The notes under the pieces: model-generated | What the model saw: only the letters and a program-made list of their open reading frames with translations | Told to the model about the DNA's origin: nothing | Databases searched by the model: none | Translations under genes and position numbers: made by a program | Shown here: positions 25,029 to 33,121 of the stretch, piece by piece | Numbering within the stretch: position 1 is the first letter of the stretch | How the letters are laid out: every line of letters starts with the position of its first letter | Assembly: GCA_018436595.1 (NCBI GenBank) | Contig: JAHDLC010000013.1 | Span: forward strand, 62,001 to 126,000 | Length of the DNA: 64,000 nucleotides | Source: Synergistaceae bacterium | Lineage (GTDB): Bacteria; Synergistota; Synergistia; Synergistales; Aminobacteriaceae | Direction: 5' to 3'

Positions 25029-25915
25029 CCACTGTTGCCGCTGCCTGCCCGGGAACCTGCGGGGAGCTTTTCCAGGGCACCCTTGAAGGCATACCCTGCC
25101 TTGTGTCGTGTCCCATCGACAGGTACGCCCGGATCCGTATCACCGCCCGCCCGGGAGAAGGGCTCTCTCTTCCCGGGGAGATGAGCAAAACCAGAAGGGC
25201 CCTGGAAGCCTTCCTGGGACGCCGGTTCCTTGGGGGGAAGAACCTTGCGGTGGAGCGGATGGAAGCTCTGCCTGAAGGCAAGGGATACGCAAGCAGTACC
25301 GCCGACATTCTTTCGGCCCTCGCCTGCGCGGCGTTCCTGGCGGGGACTTCCCTGCCGCCGGAAGAAGCGTCTGCAATCGCCCTTTCTGTGGAGCCCACCG
25401 ACAGCATCGCCTGGCCGGGACTGGCCCTCCTCGACCATCGGGAGGGGAGGATCATGAGGTTCCTCGGGCCTCCCCCGCCTCTGTCTGTGTTCGTCCTCGA
25501 CTGGGGGGGCACCGTGGACACCGAAGAATTCAACAGCAGAAACAGCCGTCCTGTCCTGGAATCCCTCGCACCCCTTCACCGGGAGGCCTTCTCCCTGGTC
25601 CTCCGGGGGGTGGAGCAGGGAGACCCGGAAGCCCTGGGCAGGGGGGCGTCCCTGAGCGCCCGGGCGTCAGCCCGGCTCCTGGAAAAGCCCCGCCTCGACG
25701 AGTGCTTCGCTCTCTGCTCATTGCTGGAGGGGTATGGGGTCTGCGTGGCCCACAGCGGTACCCTCTACGGCATCCTCCTGCCCTCCGGGGCAGCGGACCG
25801 GGAGGATGAAATCCTGGGAACGGCAGCCCGGAGGCTTTCTCCCGGGTGGGAGGGACGGATGCATTCCGTCGTTTCCGGGGGGCCGGGAAGGGAAGAAAGG
25901 AAGGAACGGCCATGA
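25025..25915 (+). CDS. pduX: PduX-like L-threonine kinase (GHMP family)
   Basis: 296 residues from the ATG at 25025, overlapping the cbiP stop (ATGA). GHMP-kinase features: AACPGTCGELFQGTLEGIPC at the N-terminus and the ATP-binding loop PEGKGYASSTADILSAL. PduX phosphorylates L-threonine to supply CobD with threonine phosphate for the aminopropanol linker. Its place between cbiP and cbiB-cobD supports this over other GHMP kinases. Confidence 0.85.
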   Translation: MTTVAAACPGTCGELFQGTLEGIPCLVSCPIDRYARIRITARPGEGLSLPGEMSKTRRALEAFLGRRFLGGKNLAVERMEALPEGKGYASSTADILSALACAAFLAGTSLPPEEASAIALSVEPTDSIAWPGLALLDHREGRIMRFLGPPPPLSVFVLDWGGTVDTEEFNSRNSRPVLESLAPLHREAFSLVLRGVEQGDPEALGRGASLSARASARLLEKPRLDECFALCSLLEGYGVCVAHSGTLYGILLPSGAADREDEILGTAARRLSPGWEGRMHSVVSGGPGREERKERP

Positions 25916-26835
25916 TGCTTGTTTTTATTCTCCTGGGGGCCACGGTGTGGGACCTCCTCATCGGCGAGCCTCCGTCACAATACCATCCTGTGGTCTACAT
26001 GGGGAAGTACGTCACCGCCTTCTGGAAGTACCGTCCCTCGGGAAGGGAGCGGGCCCTGCTCTATTTCGGCGGGGCCCTGGTCCTCTCCGGCGGCTTTCTC
26101 TTTTCATGGCCGGCAAGGATCCTCGGCATGTTCCCCGACTTTCTCTTCGCCATTCTTGCCGTCCCGCTGCTCAAGACCACCTTCTCCCTTTCGGGCCTTC
26201 TCGGCGCGGGGGAAGGGATCCTCGACTCCCTTGAACGGAACGACCTCCCGGGAGCCCGGAGAAAGCTCTCCCGGGACCTGGTGAGCAGGGAGACTGAAGA
26301 CCTCTCAACGGAGGAAGTGGCGGGTGCGGCCGTGGAATCCCTGGCGGAGAACCTCACCGACAGCCTGGCGTCCCCTCTCTTCTTCTTCGGCGTCTTCGGG
26401 CTGCCGGGCGCCTTCTTCTACCGGTTCTGCAACACCTGCGACTCCATGATCGGCTACAGGGGAGGTGACATGGAATGGGGCGGAAAGTTCGCCGCCAGGT
26501 GCGACGACGTGCTCAACTGGATCCCCGCGCGGGTCTCCGCCTTTCTGCTTCTGGCCGCCGGAGCTCTCGCCGGTGAGAATGTCCTCTCCGGGATAGAGGC
26601 CCTGAGGCGGGGCCGCCTTCTCACGTCCAGCCCCAACGCCGGGTGGACCATGTCCGTCATGGCCGGTCTGCTGGGGGTAACCCTGGAGAAGCGGGGCGCC
26701 TATTCCCTTCCCGGCGGCACCGGCCCGCTGGACGAGGATGTCCTCCGGAGGGCCCTCCGGGTGGTCCGCATTGCCTCGGGACTCGTGCTTGTCGTCGCTG
26801 CGGTTCTCGGTGGCCTTCATGGACTGTTTCGTTAG
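25912..26835 (+). CDS. cbiB: Adenosylcobinamide-phosphate synthase
   Basis: 307 residues from the ATG at 25912, overlapping the pduX stop. An integral membrane protein that joins the aminopropanol phosphate arm to cobyric acid. Family motifs: LLGATVWDLLIGEPPSQYHPV at the N-terminus, SRETEDLSTEEVAGAAVESL and the late NAGWTMSVMAGLLGV. Four to five hydrophobic segments are visible. It is coupled to cobD by a 17-nt overlap. Confidence 0.93.
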   Translation: MMLVFILLGATVWDLLIGEPPSQYHPVVYMGKYVTAFWKYRPSGRERALLYFGGALVLSGGFLFSWPARILGMFPDFLFAILAVPLLKTTFSLSGLLGAGEGILDSLERNDLPGARRKLSRDLVSRETEDLSTEEVAGAAVESLAENLTDSLASPLFFFGVFGLPGAFFYRFCNTCDSMIGYRGGDMEWGGKFAARCDDVLNWIPARVSAFLLLAAGALAGENVLSGIEALRRGRLLTSSPNAGWTMSVMAGLLGVTLEKRGAYSLPGGTGPLDEDVLRRALRVVRIASGLVLVVAAVLGGLHGLFR

Positions 26836-27916
26836 GCAGGAGATTCTCACCGGGCGGCCCGCCCGGCATGGGGGGCTCGACTACGCCCGGCTTCGGAAGG
26901 AGGGGGTCTCTCCCGGGGAAGTCCTCGACTTCAGCGTCTCCACCAATCCATTCCCACCCTGCCCGGAAATGGCCGAAGCCATGTCCGGAGCGGCCCTTAC
27001 CCGCTACCCCGATTCCTCCTCCGGTGAGCTCCGGTCCGCACTGGCGGAGCTTCACGCCGTAGCCCCGGAATCCGTCCTGGTGACCAACGGACTTGCCCAG
27101 GCCATCTTTCTCTGCGCCTTCGCTTTCGCCGACCGGGGGAAGAATGTTCTCACCGCTTCCCCGACCTTCGGGGAATACCGTTCGGCCTCGGAGTTCGCCG
27201 GGGCGGATGTCCTGGATGTTCCCGCGCGGGAGGAGGACGGCTTCGCCTTTCCCCTTGAGGATGTGGAAGACCGGATCAGGACTGTACGGCCCTCTCTCGC
27301 CTGGGTGTGTTCCCCAAACAACCCCACGGGAACCCTTCCCCCGAAAGAGGAGCTTCTCCGCCTGCTCTCCGCCTGCGACGGGACGGGCACCCTGCTCGCC
27401 CTCGACGAGGCCTACGTGAACTTCGCCCCCCCGGGATCGTCGGCATTGCCGCTTATGAGGCCCGGCCTTCTTCTTCTCCGGTCCATGACCAAGGACTACG
27501 GCCTGACGGGGCTTCGTCTGGGCTATATCCTGGGAGATCCCCGGCTTGTGGGTCTCCTCGCCTCCCTGCAGCCTCCCTGGAGCGTGAACGCCTGTGCCCA
27601 GGCCGCCGGTCTTGCGGCCCTGCGGGCCCGGGGATACTATGAAGCCCAGTGGGCCGGTCTCCGGAGCCTTGCCTCCGGACTGGCCCGGGATCTTGCGGAG
27701 GCCGGTTTCCCTCCTCTTCCGTCCGCGGGGAATTTTCTGCTTTTCCGGGCCGGGGATTCCGAAAGGCTCCAGGCGTTTCTCTGGAAACGGCGCATTCTGG
27801 TGAGGGACTGCTCCTCCTTCGGTCTTCCCGGATATGTCCGGGTGGGCGTGAAGAGCGGGGACGAGAACAGGCGGCTTGTGGAGTGCCTGGCTGCGTACCG
27901 GAAGGAGGCATCCTGA
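26819..27916 (+). CDS. cobD: Threonine-phosphate decarboxylase (class I/II aminotransferase fold)
   Basis: 365 residues. I place the start at the ATG at 26819, where the family N-terminus (TGRPARHGGLDYARL) begins. This overlaps cbiB by 17 nt. PLP-enzyme features: DFSVSTNPFPPC, SPNNPTGTLPP, LDEAYVNF and the Schiff-base lysine in SMTKDYGLTGLRLGY. It makes (R)-1-amino-2-propanol phosphate. With PduX and CbiB it completes the aminopropanol branch. A histidinol-phosphate aminotransferase is the main alternative, but context argues against it. Confidence 0.9.
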   Translation: MDCFVRQEILTGRPARHGGLDYARLRKEGVSPGEVLDFSVSTNPFPPCPEMAEAMSGAALTRYPDSSSGELRSALAELHAVAPESVLVTNGLAQAIFLCAFAFADRGKNVLTASPTFGEYRSASEFAGADVLDVPAREEDGFAFPLEDVEDRIRTVRPSLAWVCSPNNPTGTLPPKEELLRLLSACDGTGTLLALDEAYVNFAPPGSSALPLMRPGLLLLRSMTKDYGLTGLRLGYILGDPRLVGLLASLQPPWSVNACAQAAGLAALRARGYYEAQWAGLRSLASGLARDLAEAGFPPLPSAGNFLLFRAGDSERLQAFLWKRRILVRDCSSFGLPGYVRVGVKSGDENRRLVECLAAYRKEAS

Positions 27917-28461
27917 TGGGCAGGCTGACCCTTGTCCTCGGCGGGAGCAGGAGCGGCAAGAGCGAATTCGCCGAGAATCTGGTCCGGGAGGCCGAGTGCG
28001 CGGGGAAAAAGGTGGTCTACATTGCCACCTGCGAATCCAGGCCCGAAGACCGGGAGATGGCGGAGCGGATCGACCGGCACAGGAAGCGCCGGCCGTCATC
28101 GTGGAGAACCGAGGAGGAGCCCCTGGCCCTCGAAGAGACCCTTCTGGGGCTTGAAAGCGGTACCGTGGCCCTGGTGGACTGCCTCGGCCTCTGGGTCTCG
28201 AACCTTCTCTTCTCCCTGCCGGAACAGCAGGAAGGGAAAGAGGAGGAGATTCTCAGGAGAGCGGAGGCGTTCTGCCGGGCCGCATCCGCCTCCGCCGCCG
28301 ACGTGGTGGCTGTCTCCAGCGAAACAGGCATGGGGGTGGTTCCCCCCGCCCCGCTCGGAAGGATCTACCGGGATCTCCTTGGACTGGCCAACCAGGCGGC
28401 CGCACGCTCTGCAGGGGAAGCCTGGCTCGTGGTGGCCGGACTGCCTCTGAAACTAAAATAG
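27916..28461 (+). CDS. cobU: Adenosylcobinamide kinase / guanylyltransferase
   Basis: 181 residues. The start ATG shares one base with the cobD stop (TGATG), with GGAGG just upstream. Walker A GGSRSGKSEFAE is at residues 9-20, followed by VVYIATCESRPEDREMAERI and LVDCLGLWVSN. It phosphorylates adenosylcobinamide and attaches GMP, the activated step before nucleotide-loop closure. Confidence 0.94.
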   Translation: MGRLTLVLGGSRSGKSEFAENLVREAECAGKKVVYIATCESRPEDREMAERIDRHRKRRPSSWRTEEEPLALEETLLGLESGTVALVDCLGLWVSNLLFSLPEQQEGKEEEILRRAEAFCRAASASAADVVAVSSETGMGVVPPAPLGRIYRDLLGLANQAAARSAGEAWLVVAGLPLKLK

Positions 28462-28529
28462 AGAATACGTTCCAGGCGGTCCACGGCGGCCGTTCATCCA
28501 ACCCTTCATCGGGAAAACCAGGAGGCATC

Positions 28530-29612
28530 ATGACGACACTAGAACAGGCAATCGCCCGGATCCGCCCGCTCTGCGCACCTTCCATGGAAGAGGCGAGACG
28601 GCGCCAGGACTCTCTCACCAAGCCGAGGGGCAGCCTCGGGAAGCTCGAGGATCTTTCCGTGCAGCTCGCAGGAATCCAGCGCACCTCCAGCCCCGCTATC
28701 CGGCACAAGGTGATCCTCACCATGGCGGGGGATCACGGGGTGGTGGACGAGGGAGTGGCCCTTTATCCCCGGGAGGTCACGGTGCAGCAGGTGCTCAACT
28801 TTCTGGGCGGCGGCGGGGGAGTGAACGTTCTTGCCCGTCACGTGGGAGCCAGGGTTGTCCTGGTGGACATGGGGGTGGCCCATGACTTCGAGCCCCGGGA
28901 AGGCCTCCAGGTACGGAAGATCGCCAGGGGAACGGCGAACATGTTCCGCGGTCCCGCCATGACCCGGGAGCAGGCGGTCCGGTCCCTGGAAGAGGGCATC
29001 GCCGCCGTGGAGGAGGAAGCGGTGAAAGGCATGGACATCCTCGGCACCGGGGAGATGGGCATCGGCAACACCACGCCCTCCACGGCCATTGCCTGCGCCG
29101 TCACCGGCGTCCCCGTCCCCATGGCCACTGGCCGGGGAGCGGGGCTTACCGACGAGGGGCTCAAAAGAAAGATCGCCGTCATCGAGGGAGCCCTGTCCCT
29201 CCATTCCCCCGATCCCCGGGACGGTATCGACATCCTCTCGAAAGTGGGCGGGTTCGAGATCGGGGGGATCGCCGGCGCGGTCATCGGTGCGGCGTCCCTG
29301 GGCATTCCCGTGGCAGTGGACGGCTTCATCTCCACGGCCGCCGCGGTGATCGCCGTCCTTGTCTGTCCCGCCTGCCGGGACTACATGATCTGTTCCCACA
29401 AATCGGTGGAGATCGGCCACGAGCACCTGCTTCGCTTCCTGGAGGCGGAGCCGCTGCTCGACCTGGACATGCGTCTCGGGGAGGGGACCGGAGCCGCCCT
29501 GGCCATGTCCCTGGCAGAGGGCGCCGCAAAGGTGCTCAATGAAATGGCCACCTTCGAGAGCGCCGGTGTCTCCGGGCCGGTCGAACCCGGATCGGGCGCG
29601 CCGGGAGCGTAG
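28530..29612 (+). CDS. cobT: Nicotinate-nucleotide:dimethylbenzimidazole phosphoribosyltransferase
   Basis: 360 residues. The ATG at 28530 follows CAGGAGG. It activates the lower-ligand base as alpha-ribazole phosphate. Signatures include LTKPRGSLGKLEDLSVQLAG, TMAGDHGVVDEGV, GTGEMGIGNTTPSTAI and the catalytic glutamate E318 in RLGEGTGAALA. Full length, with no sign of damage. Confidence 0.95.
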   Translation: MTTLEQAIARIRPLCAPSMEEARRRQDSLTKPRGSLGKLEDLSVQLAGIQRTSSPAIRHKVILTMAGDHGVVDEGVALYPREVTVQQVLNFLGGGGGVNVLARHVGARVVLVDMGVAHDFEPREGLQVRKIARGTANMFRGPAMTREQAVRSLEEGIAAVEEEAVKGMDILGTGEMGIGNTTPSTAIACAVTGVPVPMATGRGAGLTDEGLKRKIAVIEGALSLHSPDPRDGIDILSKVGGFEIGGIAGAVIGAASLGIPVAVDGFISTAAAVIAVLVCPACRDYMICSHKSVEIGHEHLLRFLEAEPLLDLDMRLGEGTGAALAMSLAEGAAKVLNEMATFESAGVSGPVEPGSGAPGA

Positions 29613-29618
29613 AAAACC

Positions 29619-30347
29619 GTGGATTTTCTCCGGGCTCTTGGCTTTCTGACGATTCTGCCCTGCCCGCGGTATGAGAGCACCCCGGAGGACCTCGGAAGGT
29701 CCTCCGGATGGTTCCCCCTCGCCGGGGCCCTGCTGGGGGTACTGTTGGCCGCCGCACACGCGGGGCTTGCCCTTCTTCTTCCCCCCCTGGCGGCGGCTTC
29801 CTTCGCGGCGGTTCTCTGGGCGTTTCTCACCCGGGGGCTGCACCTGGACGGCCTGGCCGACACCTTTGACGGCATCGGGGGAGGGTACTGCCGGAAATCC
29901 CGGCTGGCCATAATGAAAGACAGCCGGCTCGGTACCTTCGGCGGAATCGCTGTGGCCTCAGCCCTTCTGATGAAAGTTTCACTCCTTGCCGGAACGGAAA
30001 GGACGGCGGCCCTGCAGGCCCTTTTCCTCGCCCCCGTTCTGGGCCGGTGGGCGATTCTCTTTGCCATGCGTTTCTTCCCCTCCGCCCGCCCGGGCGGCAT
30101 GGGAGACCTGTTCCGGAAAGGCTGCACGAACCGCTGCCTCTACACCGGAACAGCGGCCGCAGTCCTTCTGGCCGCAGCGTCGGGAGGCATGACCGGCATC
30201 ATGCTTCTGCCTCTTGTCCCCCTCTTTGTCCTGCTCTTTTCCCGGTGGCTGGCCTCCCTCCTGGGGGGACTCACCGGCGATTCCTACGGGGCGGTGTGCG
30301 AGCTGTCGGAAATACTCTCCCTCTGTCTTTTCACCGTCCTCAGGTAA
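29619..30347 (+). CDS. cobS: Cobalamin synthase (adenosylcobinamide-GDP ribazoletransferase)
   Basis: 242 residues from a GTG start. The ribosome binding site is weak and lies in the end of cobT, 6 nt away. A polytopic membrane protein with the catalytic acidic motif RGLHLDGLADTFDGIGGG and MKDSRLGTFGGIA. It joins adenosylcobinamide-GDP with alpha-ribazole phosphate. It ends the seven-gene run. The phosphatase CobC is not in this operon. Confidence 0.94.
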   Translation: MDFLRALGFLTILPCPRYESTPEDLGRSSGWFPLAGALLGVLLAAAHAGLALLLPPLAAASFAAVLWAFLTRGLHLDGLADTFDGIGGGYCRKSRLAIMKDSRLGTFGGIAVASALLMKVSLLAGTERTAALQALFLAPVLGRWAILFAMRFFPSARPGGMGDLFRKGCTNRCLYTGTAAAVLLAAASGGMTGIMLLPLVPLFVLLFSRWLASLLGGLTGDSYGAVCELSEILSLCLFTVLR

Positions 30348-30685
30348 CGTCCTTTCACGACGGAACAATATCCAGGGGAAGCCTCCCGCACTTTCCCCCG
30401 AAGATCGCCCCGGAACAGGAAAGATGGTCCCATAGGCCCGGAAGACATGGAGTCTGTGGGATTGTAAAATCTGCAAAAAATATTAAAATAATGGAATCAT
30501 AGTTCTTTCTTCCCGATTTCTTCGCCGTTCGCCGTTCCCCTGAAGACCAAAGTACGTAAAAAAGAAGGTGATGAAGAGGAGCAGATGTGATTCTTCTACC
30601 GGGAAGACAGAGGGAGAGTGGAGTGGTGTCCATTGTGCCGGGGCTGGTCAGGGGCTCCGGCGGGAGCAGAAAGGCTGTGAGATCC
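30348..30685 (+). other. Gene-free stretch with a promoter
   Basis: Between cobS and the next secreted-protein gene. A candidate promoter TTGTAA (30462-30467) with TAAAAT (30484-30489), spacer 16, lies in an AT-rich pocket. The frame of the next gene is open back to a GTG at 30587 with GAGGAG upstream, but that extension does not look like protein. I see no RNA gene. Confidence 0.5.
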
Positions 30686-31981
30686 ATGAGGAGGAACAGG
30701 ACAGTCCTTGCGGCGGCACTTTTTTTGGCGGGAGTTCTGATCTTGTGGTCCGGCCTGGAGGCGGCCTTCGCCCAGCCGGTGATTACGGCGAGGCTCCGGG
30801 CGGTCCCGGAGAATTTTTCCGGAAGATGCCCCGCAAAGATACGCTTTGACGGGGTGATAATGGTCAGGAACAATACCCGTCCCCCGCTGAGAGTCCAGTA
30901 CAGGTTCCTGAGGAGCGACGGCGCCCTGTCGCCCATATCGACCATCGTCTTTGACGGCAACGGGTCGAAAAACGTGAGCACCACATGGACCCTTGGAGGC
31001 CCTTCACTGCCCTCTTACTCAGGATGGCAGTCCATCAAGATCCTCTATCCCCAGGAGGCGGAGTCCAACAGGGCGAACTTCAGCGTCGCCTGCCAGGCTG
31101 AGCCTCCCAGGAAGCCCGATCTTGTCATCCGTTCATTCGGCCTCAAGGAATGGGGAAAATGCGAGCCGAACCACGTCATCTTCACCTTCCAGGTGACGGT
31201 GGCCAACATCGGCTCAGCTCCGTCACCGGCCGTTCCGGGCAAGGCAATGGTCCAGGCCATGGACCAGCACGGCAACGGCTGGGGCAACGGAGTTGTCCTC
31301 AACGCCATTCCCCCCGGAGGTCACCAGACGGTAGTGATACCGGTCTACTATCTCAAGAATGACCCCGGACATATCACAGGGGCGGCGCCCCATCCATTCC
31401 GGGCCATTGCCGACCCCCTGAAGCTCGTGGATGAACTCCGGGAGGACAATAATCTTTCGGGCGCGATCAACGTGGACCCTCGGAGCCTCTGCAGGACCGC
31501 CGACATACCCGGGACAACCCATCCTCTGACAGAAGACTGCATTGCCTTCAATCCGGCAACCGCCCAGGTTAAGTTTCTTAACAATGACTGGAAGATCGTG
31601 GACGGGAATCACTGGATGTTCAGTTTCGGGAACAAGAAGACTGAAGCGGAGCAGGCTCTCCGGGTGATCAAGCATTACAGGGTGAACCAGTCGTGTTTCG
31701 TCGGGCGGCCGGGTCCGTCCTTCCAGTATCTCCTGCGGTCGGGAGCGGCCCCCTCCGGGGCCATGGCGGGCGAGGACTGCGTTTCCTTCAACCCCAATAC
31801 CGCCGAGGTGAAAAAAATAAGCAACGACTGGAAGATCGTGGACGGGTCTCACTGGATGTTCAGTTTCGGCAGCAAGGAAGACGAGGCCCGCCAGGCTCTC
31901 GCCATCATCAAGAAATACGGTTTCACACGGTCGTGCTTTGTGGGCAGGCCGAACGCGAGTTTCCAGTACATGAGGAAATAA
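30686..31981 (+). CDS. Secreted protein with CARDB-like middle and two C-terminal repeats
   Basis: 431 residues from the ATG at 30686, chosen because it opens a textbook signal peptide (MRRNRTVLAAALFLAG..., cleavage AFA-QPV). Residues ~30-150 and ~155-280 look like beta-sandwich domains, the second CARDB-like (PDLVIRSFGLKEWGK, FTFQVTVANIGSAPSPA). Two C-terminal repeats of ~70 residues follow. Each has a DCxxFNPxTA start, NDWKIVDGxHWMFSFG, an alpha-helical AxQALxxIKxY segment and a closing SCFVGRPxxSFQY. Probably exported and binds something outside the membrane. Function unknown. Confidence 0.75.
   Translation: MRRNRTVLAAALFLAGVLILWSGLEAAFAQPVITARLRAVPENFSGRCPAKIRFDGVIMVRNNTRPPLRVQYRFLRSDGALSPISTIVFDGNGSKNVSTTWTLGGPSLPSYSGWQSIKILYPQEAESNRANFSVACQAEPPRKPDLVIRSFGLKEWGKCEPNHVIFTFQVTVANIGSAPSPAVPGKAMVQAMDQHGNGWGNGVVLNAIPPGGHQTVVIPVYYLKNDPGHITGAAPHPFRAIADPLKLVDELREDNNLSGAINVDPRSLCRTADIPGTTHPLTEDCIAFNPATAQVKFLNNDWKIVDGNHWMFSFGNKKTEAEQALRVIKHYRVNQSCFVGRPGPSFQYLLRSGAAPSGAMAGEDCVSFNPNTAEVKKISNDWKIVDGSHWMFSFGSKEDEARQALAIIKKYGFTRSCFVGRPNASFQYMRK
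31537..31970 (+). repeat. Imperfect tandem repeat encoding the two C-terminal domains
   Basis: Two DNA copies (about 31537-31730 and 31777-31970) share long near-identical stretches, for example GACTGGAAGATCGTGGACGG at 31587 and again at 31827. The similarity at DNA level suggests fairly recent duplication or gene conversion. Confidence 0.7.
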
Positions 31982-32010
31982 TTTTCTGAGAGGGCGATGC
32001 CTTCTGAAGA

Positions 32011-32057
32011 AAAGGGAGCATCCGCCTGTGCAGGTATCCGGCGGATGCTCCCTTTTT
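32011..32057 (+). terminator. Strong Rho-independent terminator
   Basis: A 13-bp perfect stem (GGGAGCATCCGCC, 32014-32026, with 32040-32052), extended by A-T pairs to 16 bp, followed by TTTTT. Confidence 0.88.
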
Positions 32058-32133
32058 CAAATGTTATCCGGATGTGGAAGAAGCATTGAAAACTGATGGG
32101 TGCGAATAAGAGAGGGCAAAGGAGGAACGGGCA

Positions 32134-32949
32134 ATGAAGAAAAAACGTCCCGGATGGGTAATTGCGGTTTTCGTTATTCTGTCCTTTTTCGGTTTCGGGT
32201 CCTCTGCCGCCGAATCAAAAACCTACTGGCATTTTACCATCAAGGCATTTGTGGACCTGCCTGATACCAATGGCGTGGAATGGGCCTGGATAACGATGGT
32301 CGAATACGATGCGGCAAAGGCCTATCCTGCCGAGGCGGGCGTCGCCGCTGAATACGGCGGTGAACTGAAGGGGACGGTGTTTGCCTTTGTGCGCGGCGCT
32401 GCATGGCGCTCCGCTCACAGGTATTTTCGGGACGCTACCTGCAGCGGCCGCCCGTCGAAAAACGAGACGTTCTGGGAATCGAGCGAGAGCGACAGCGTTT
32501 TCGCCATGGGGCAGCTTATCTCGTCGCGCCCCTTTAGAGGTTTGCCGGGGACGGTTCCCCCGGAACCTGATTCCTTCAGGTTCGGGTTCGAGAAGAGAAG
32601 GGTCCTCCGCCCCGACGGGACCTGGTTCGAGCCGGAAAGCCAGGCGAATGTTTTTACCGGCGCCATCAATGTAGAGGGCCGCCCGAGAGAAGAAACCAGG
32701 GGTGATTTTTACTTCCAGGTTGTAAATTATCCTGACAACCTGGAACATCACCGACGGTGCGGGAAGGCCTGGGCGGAGCAGTATGTCTCCGTTTTCAGAT
32801 CGTTTCACATTGTGGACTCCATACCGGCCTTCGGCGGGTACGTGTTCGGCCAGAAATCATTGCACCCCGGCAGCAGGATACGTTTTGTCTATCATGCGGA
32901 ACGTACGGTCTCTCCTGTCCATCCCAACTGGAGACTAGAGATAATGTAG
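32134..32949 (+). CDS. Secreted protein of unknown function
   Basis: 271 residues. The ATG at 32134 follows AAAGGAGGAA. The signal peptide runs to about residue 26 (VILSFFGFGSSAAES). The mature protein is rich in aromatic residues and looks beta-rich (TYWHFTIKAFVDLPDTNGVE), with two cysteines in the middle and a C-terminal segment ending HPNWRLEIM. I recognise no family. It heads a group of less GC-rich genes. Confidence 0.65.
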   Translation: MKKKRPGWVIAVFVILSFFGFGSSAAESKTYWHFTIKAFVDLPDTNGVEWAWITMVEYDAAKAYPAEAGVAAEYGGELKGTVFAFVRGAAWRSAHRYFRDATCSGRPSKNETFWESSESDSVFAMGQLISSRPFRGLPGTVPPEPDSFRFGFEKRRVLRPDGTWFEPESQANVFTGAINVEGRPREETRGDFYFQVVNYPDNLEHHRRCGKAWAEQYVSVFRSFHIVDSIPAFGGYVFGQKSLHPGSRIRFVYHAERTVSPVHPNWRLEIM

Positions 32950-32989
32950 CCTGTGTCTTGAGCAAAAACCTCGAGAGATTTTCGATTTT

Positions 32990-33009
32990 CGGGAAAGAGT
33001 TGTTTCCCG
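32990..33009 (+). terminator. Hairpin after the secreted-protein gene
   Basis: A perfect 7-bp stem CGGGAAA / TTTCCCG with a 6-nt loop, 40 nt after the stop codon and without a T-run. Weak evidence for termination. Confidence 0.35.
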
Positions 33010-33021
33010 GGAAAGAATCAA

Positions 33022-33050
33022 TTGACCCGCCTTTTCACACCATCTATACT
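33022..33050 (+). promoter_or_regulatory. Promoter of the phospholipase-C-like gene
   Basis: TTGACC (33022-33027) and TATACT (33045-33050) with a 17-nt spacer, 72 nt before the start codon. It is a near-consensus housekeeping promoter. Confidence 0.7.
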
Positions 33051-33121
33051 GTGAAAAAACAGAACAATCAGTCATTGGCTTTTGTCTGAATCAGTCTCCG
33101 GCGAAGGAGGGCAATAATCCC

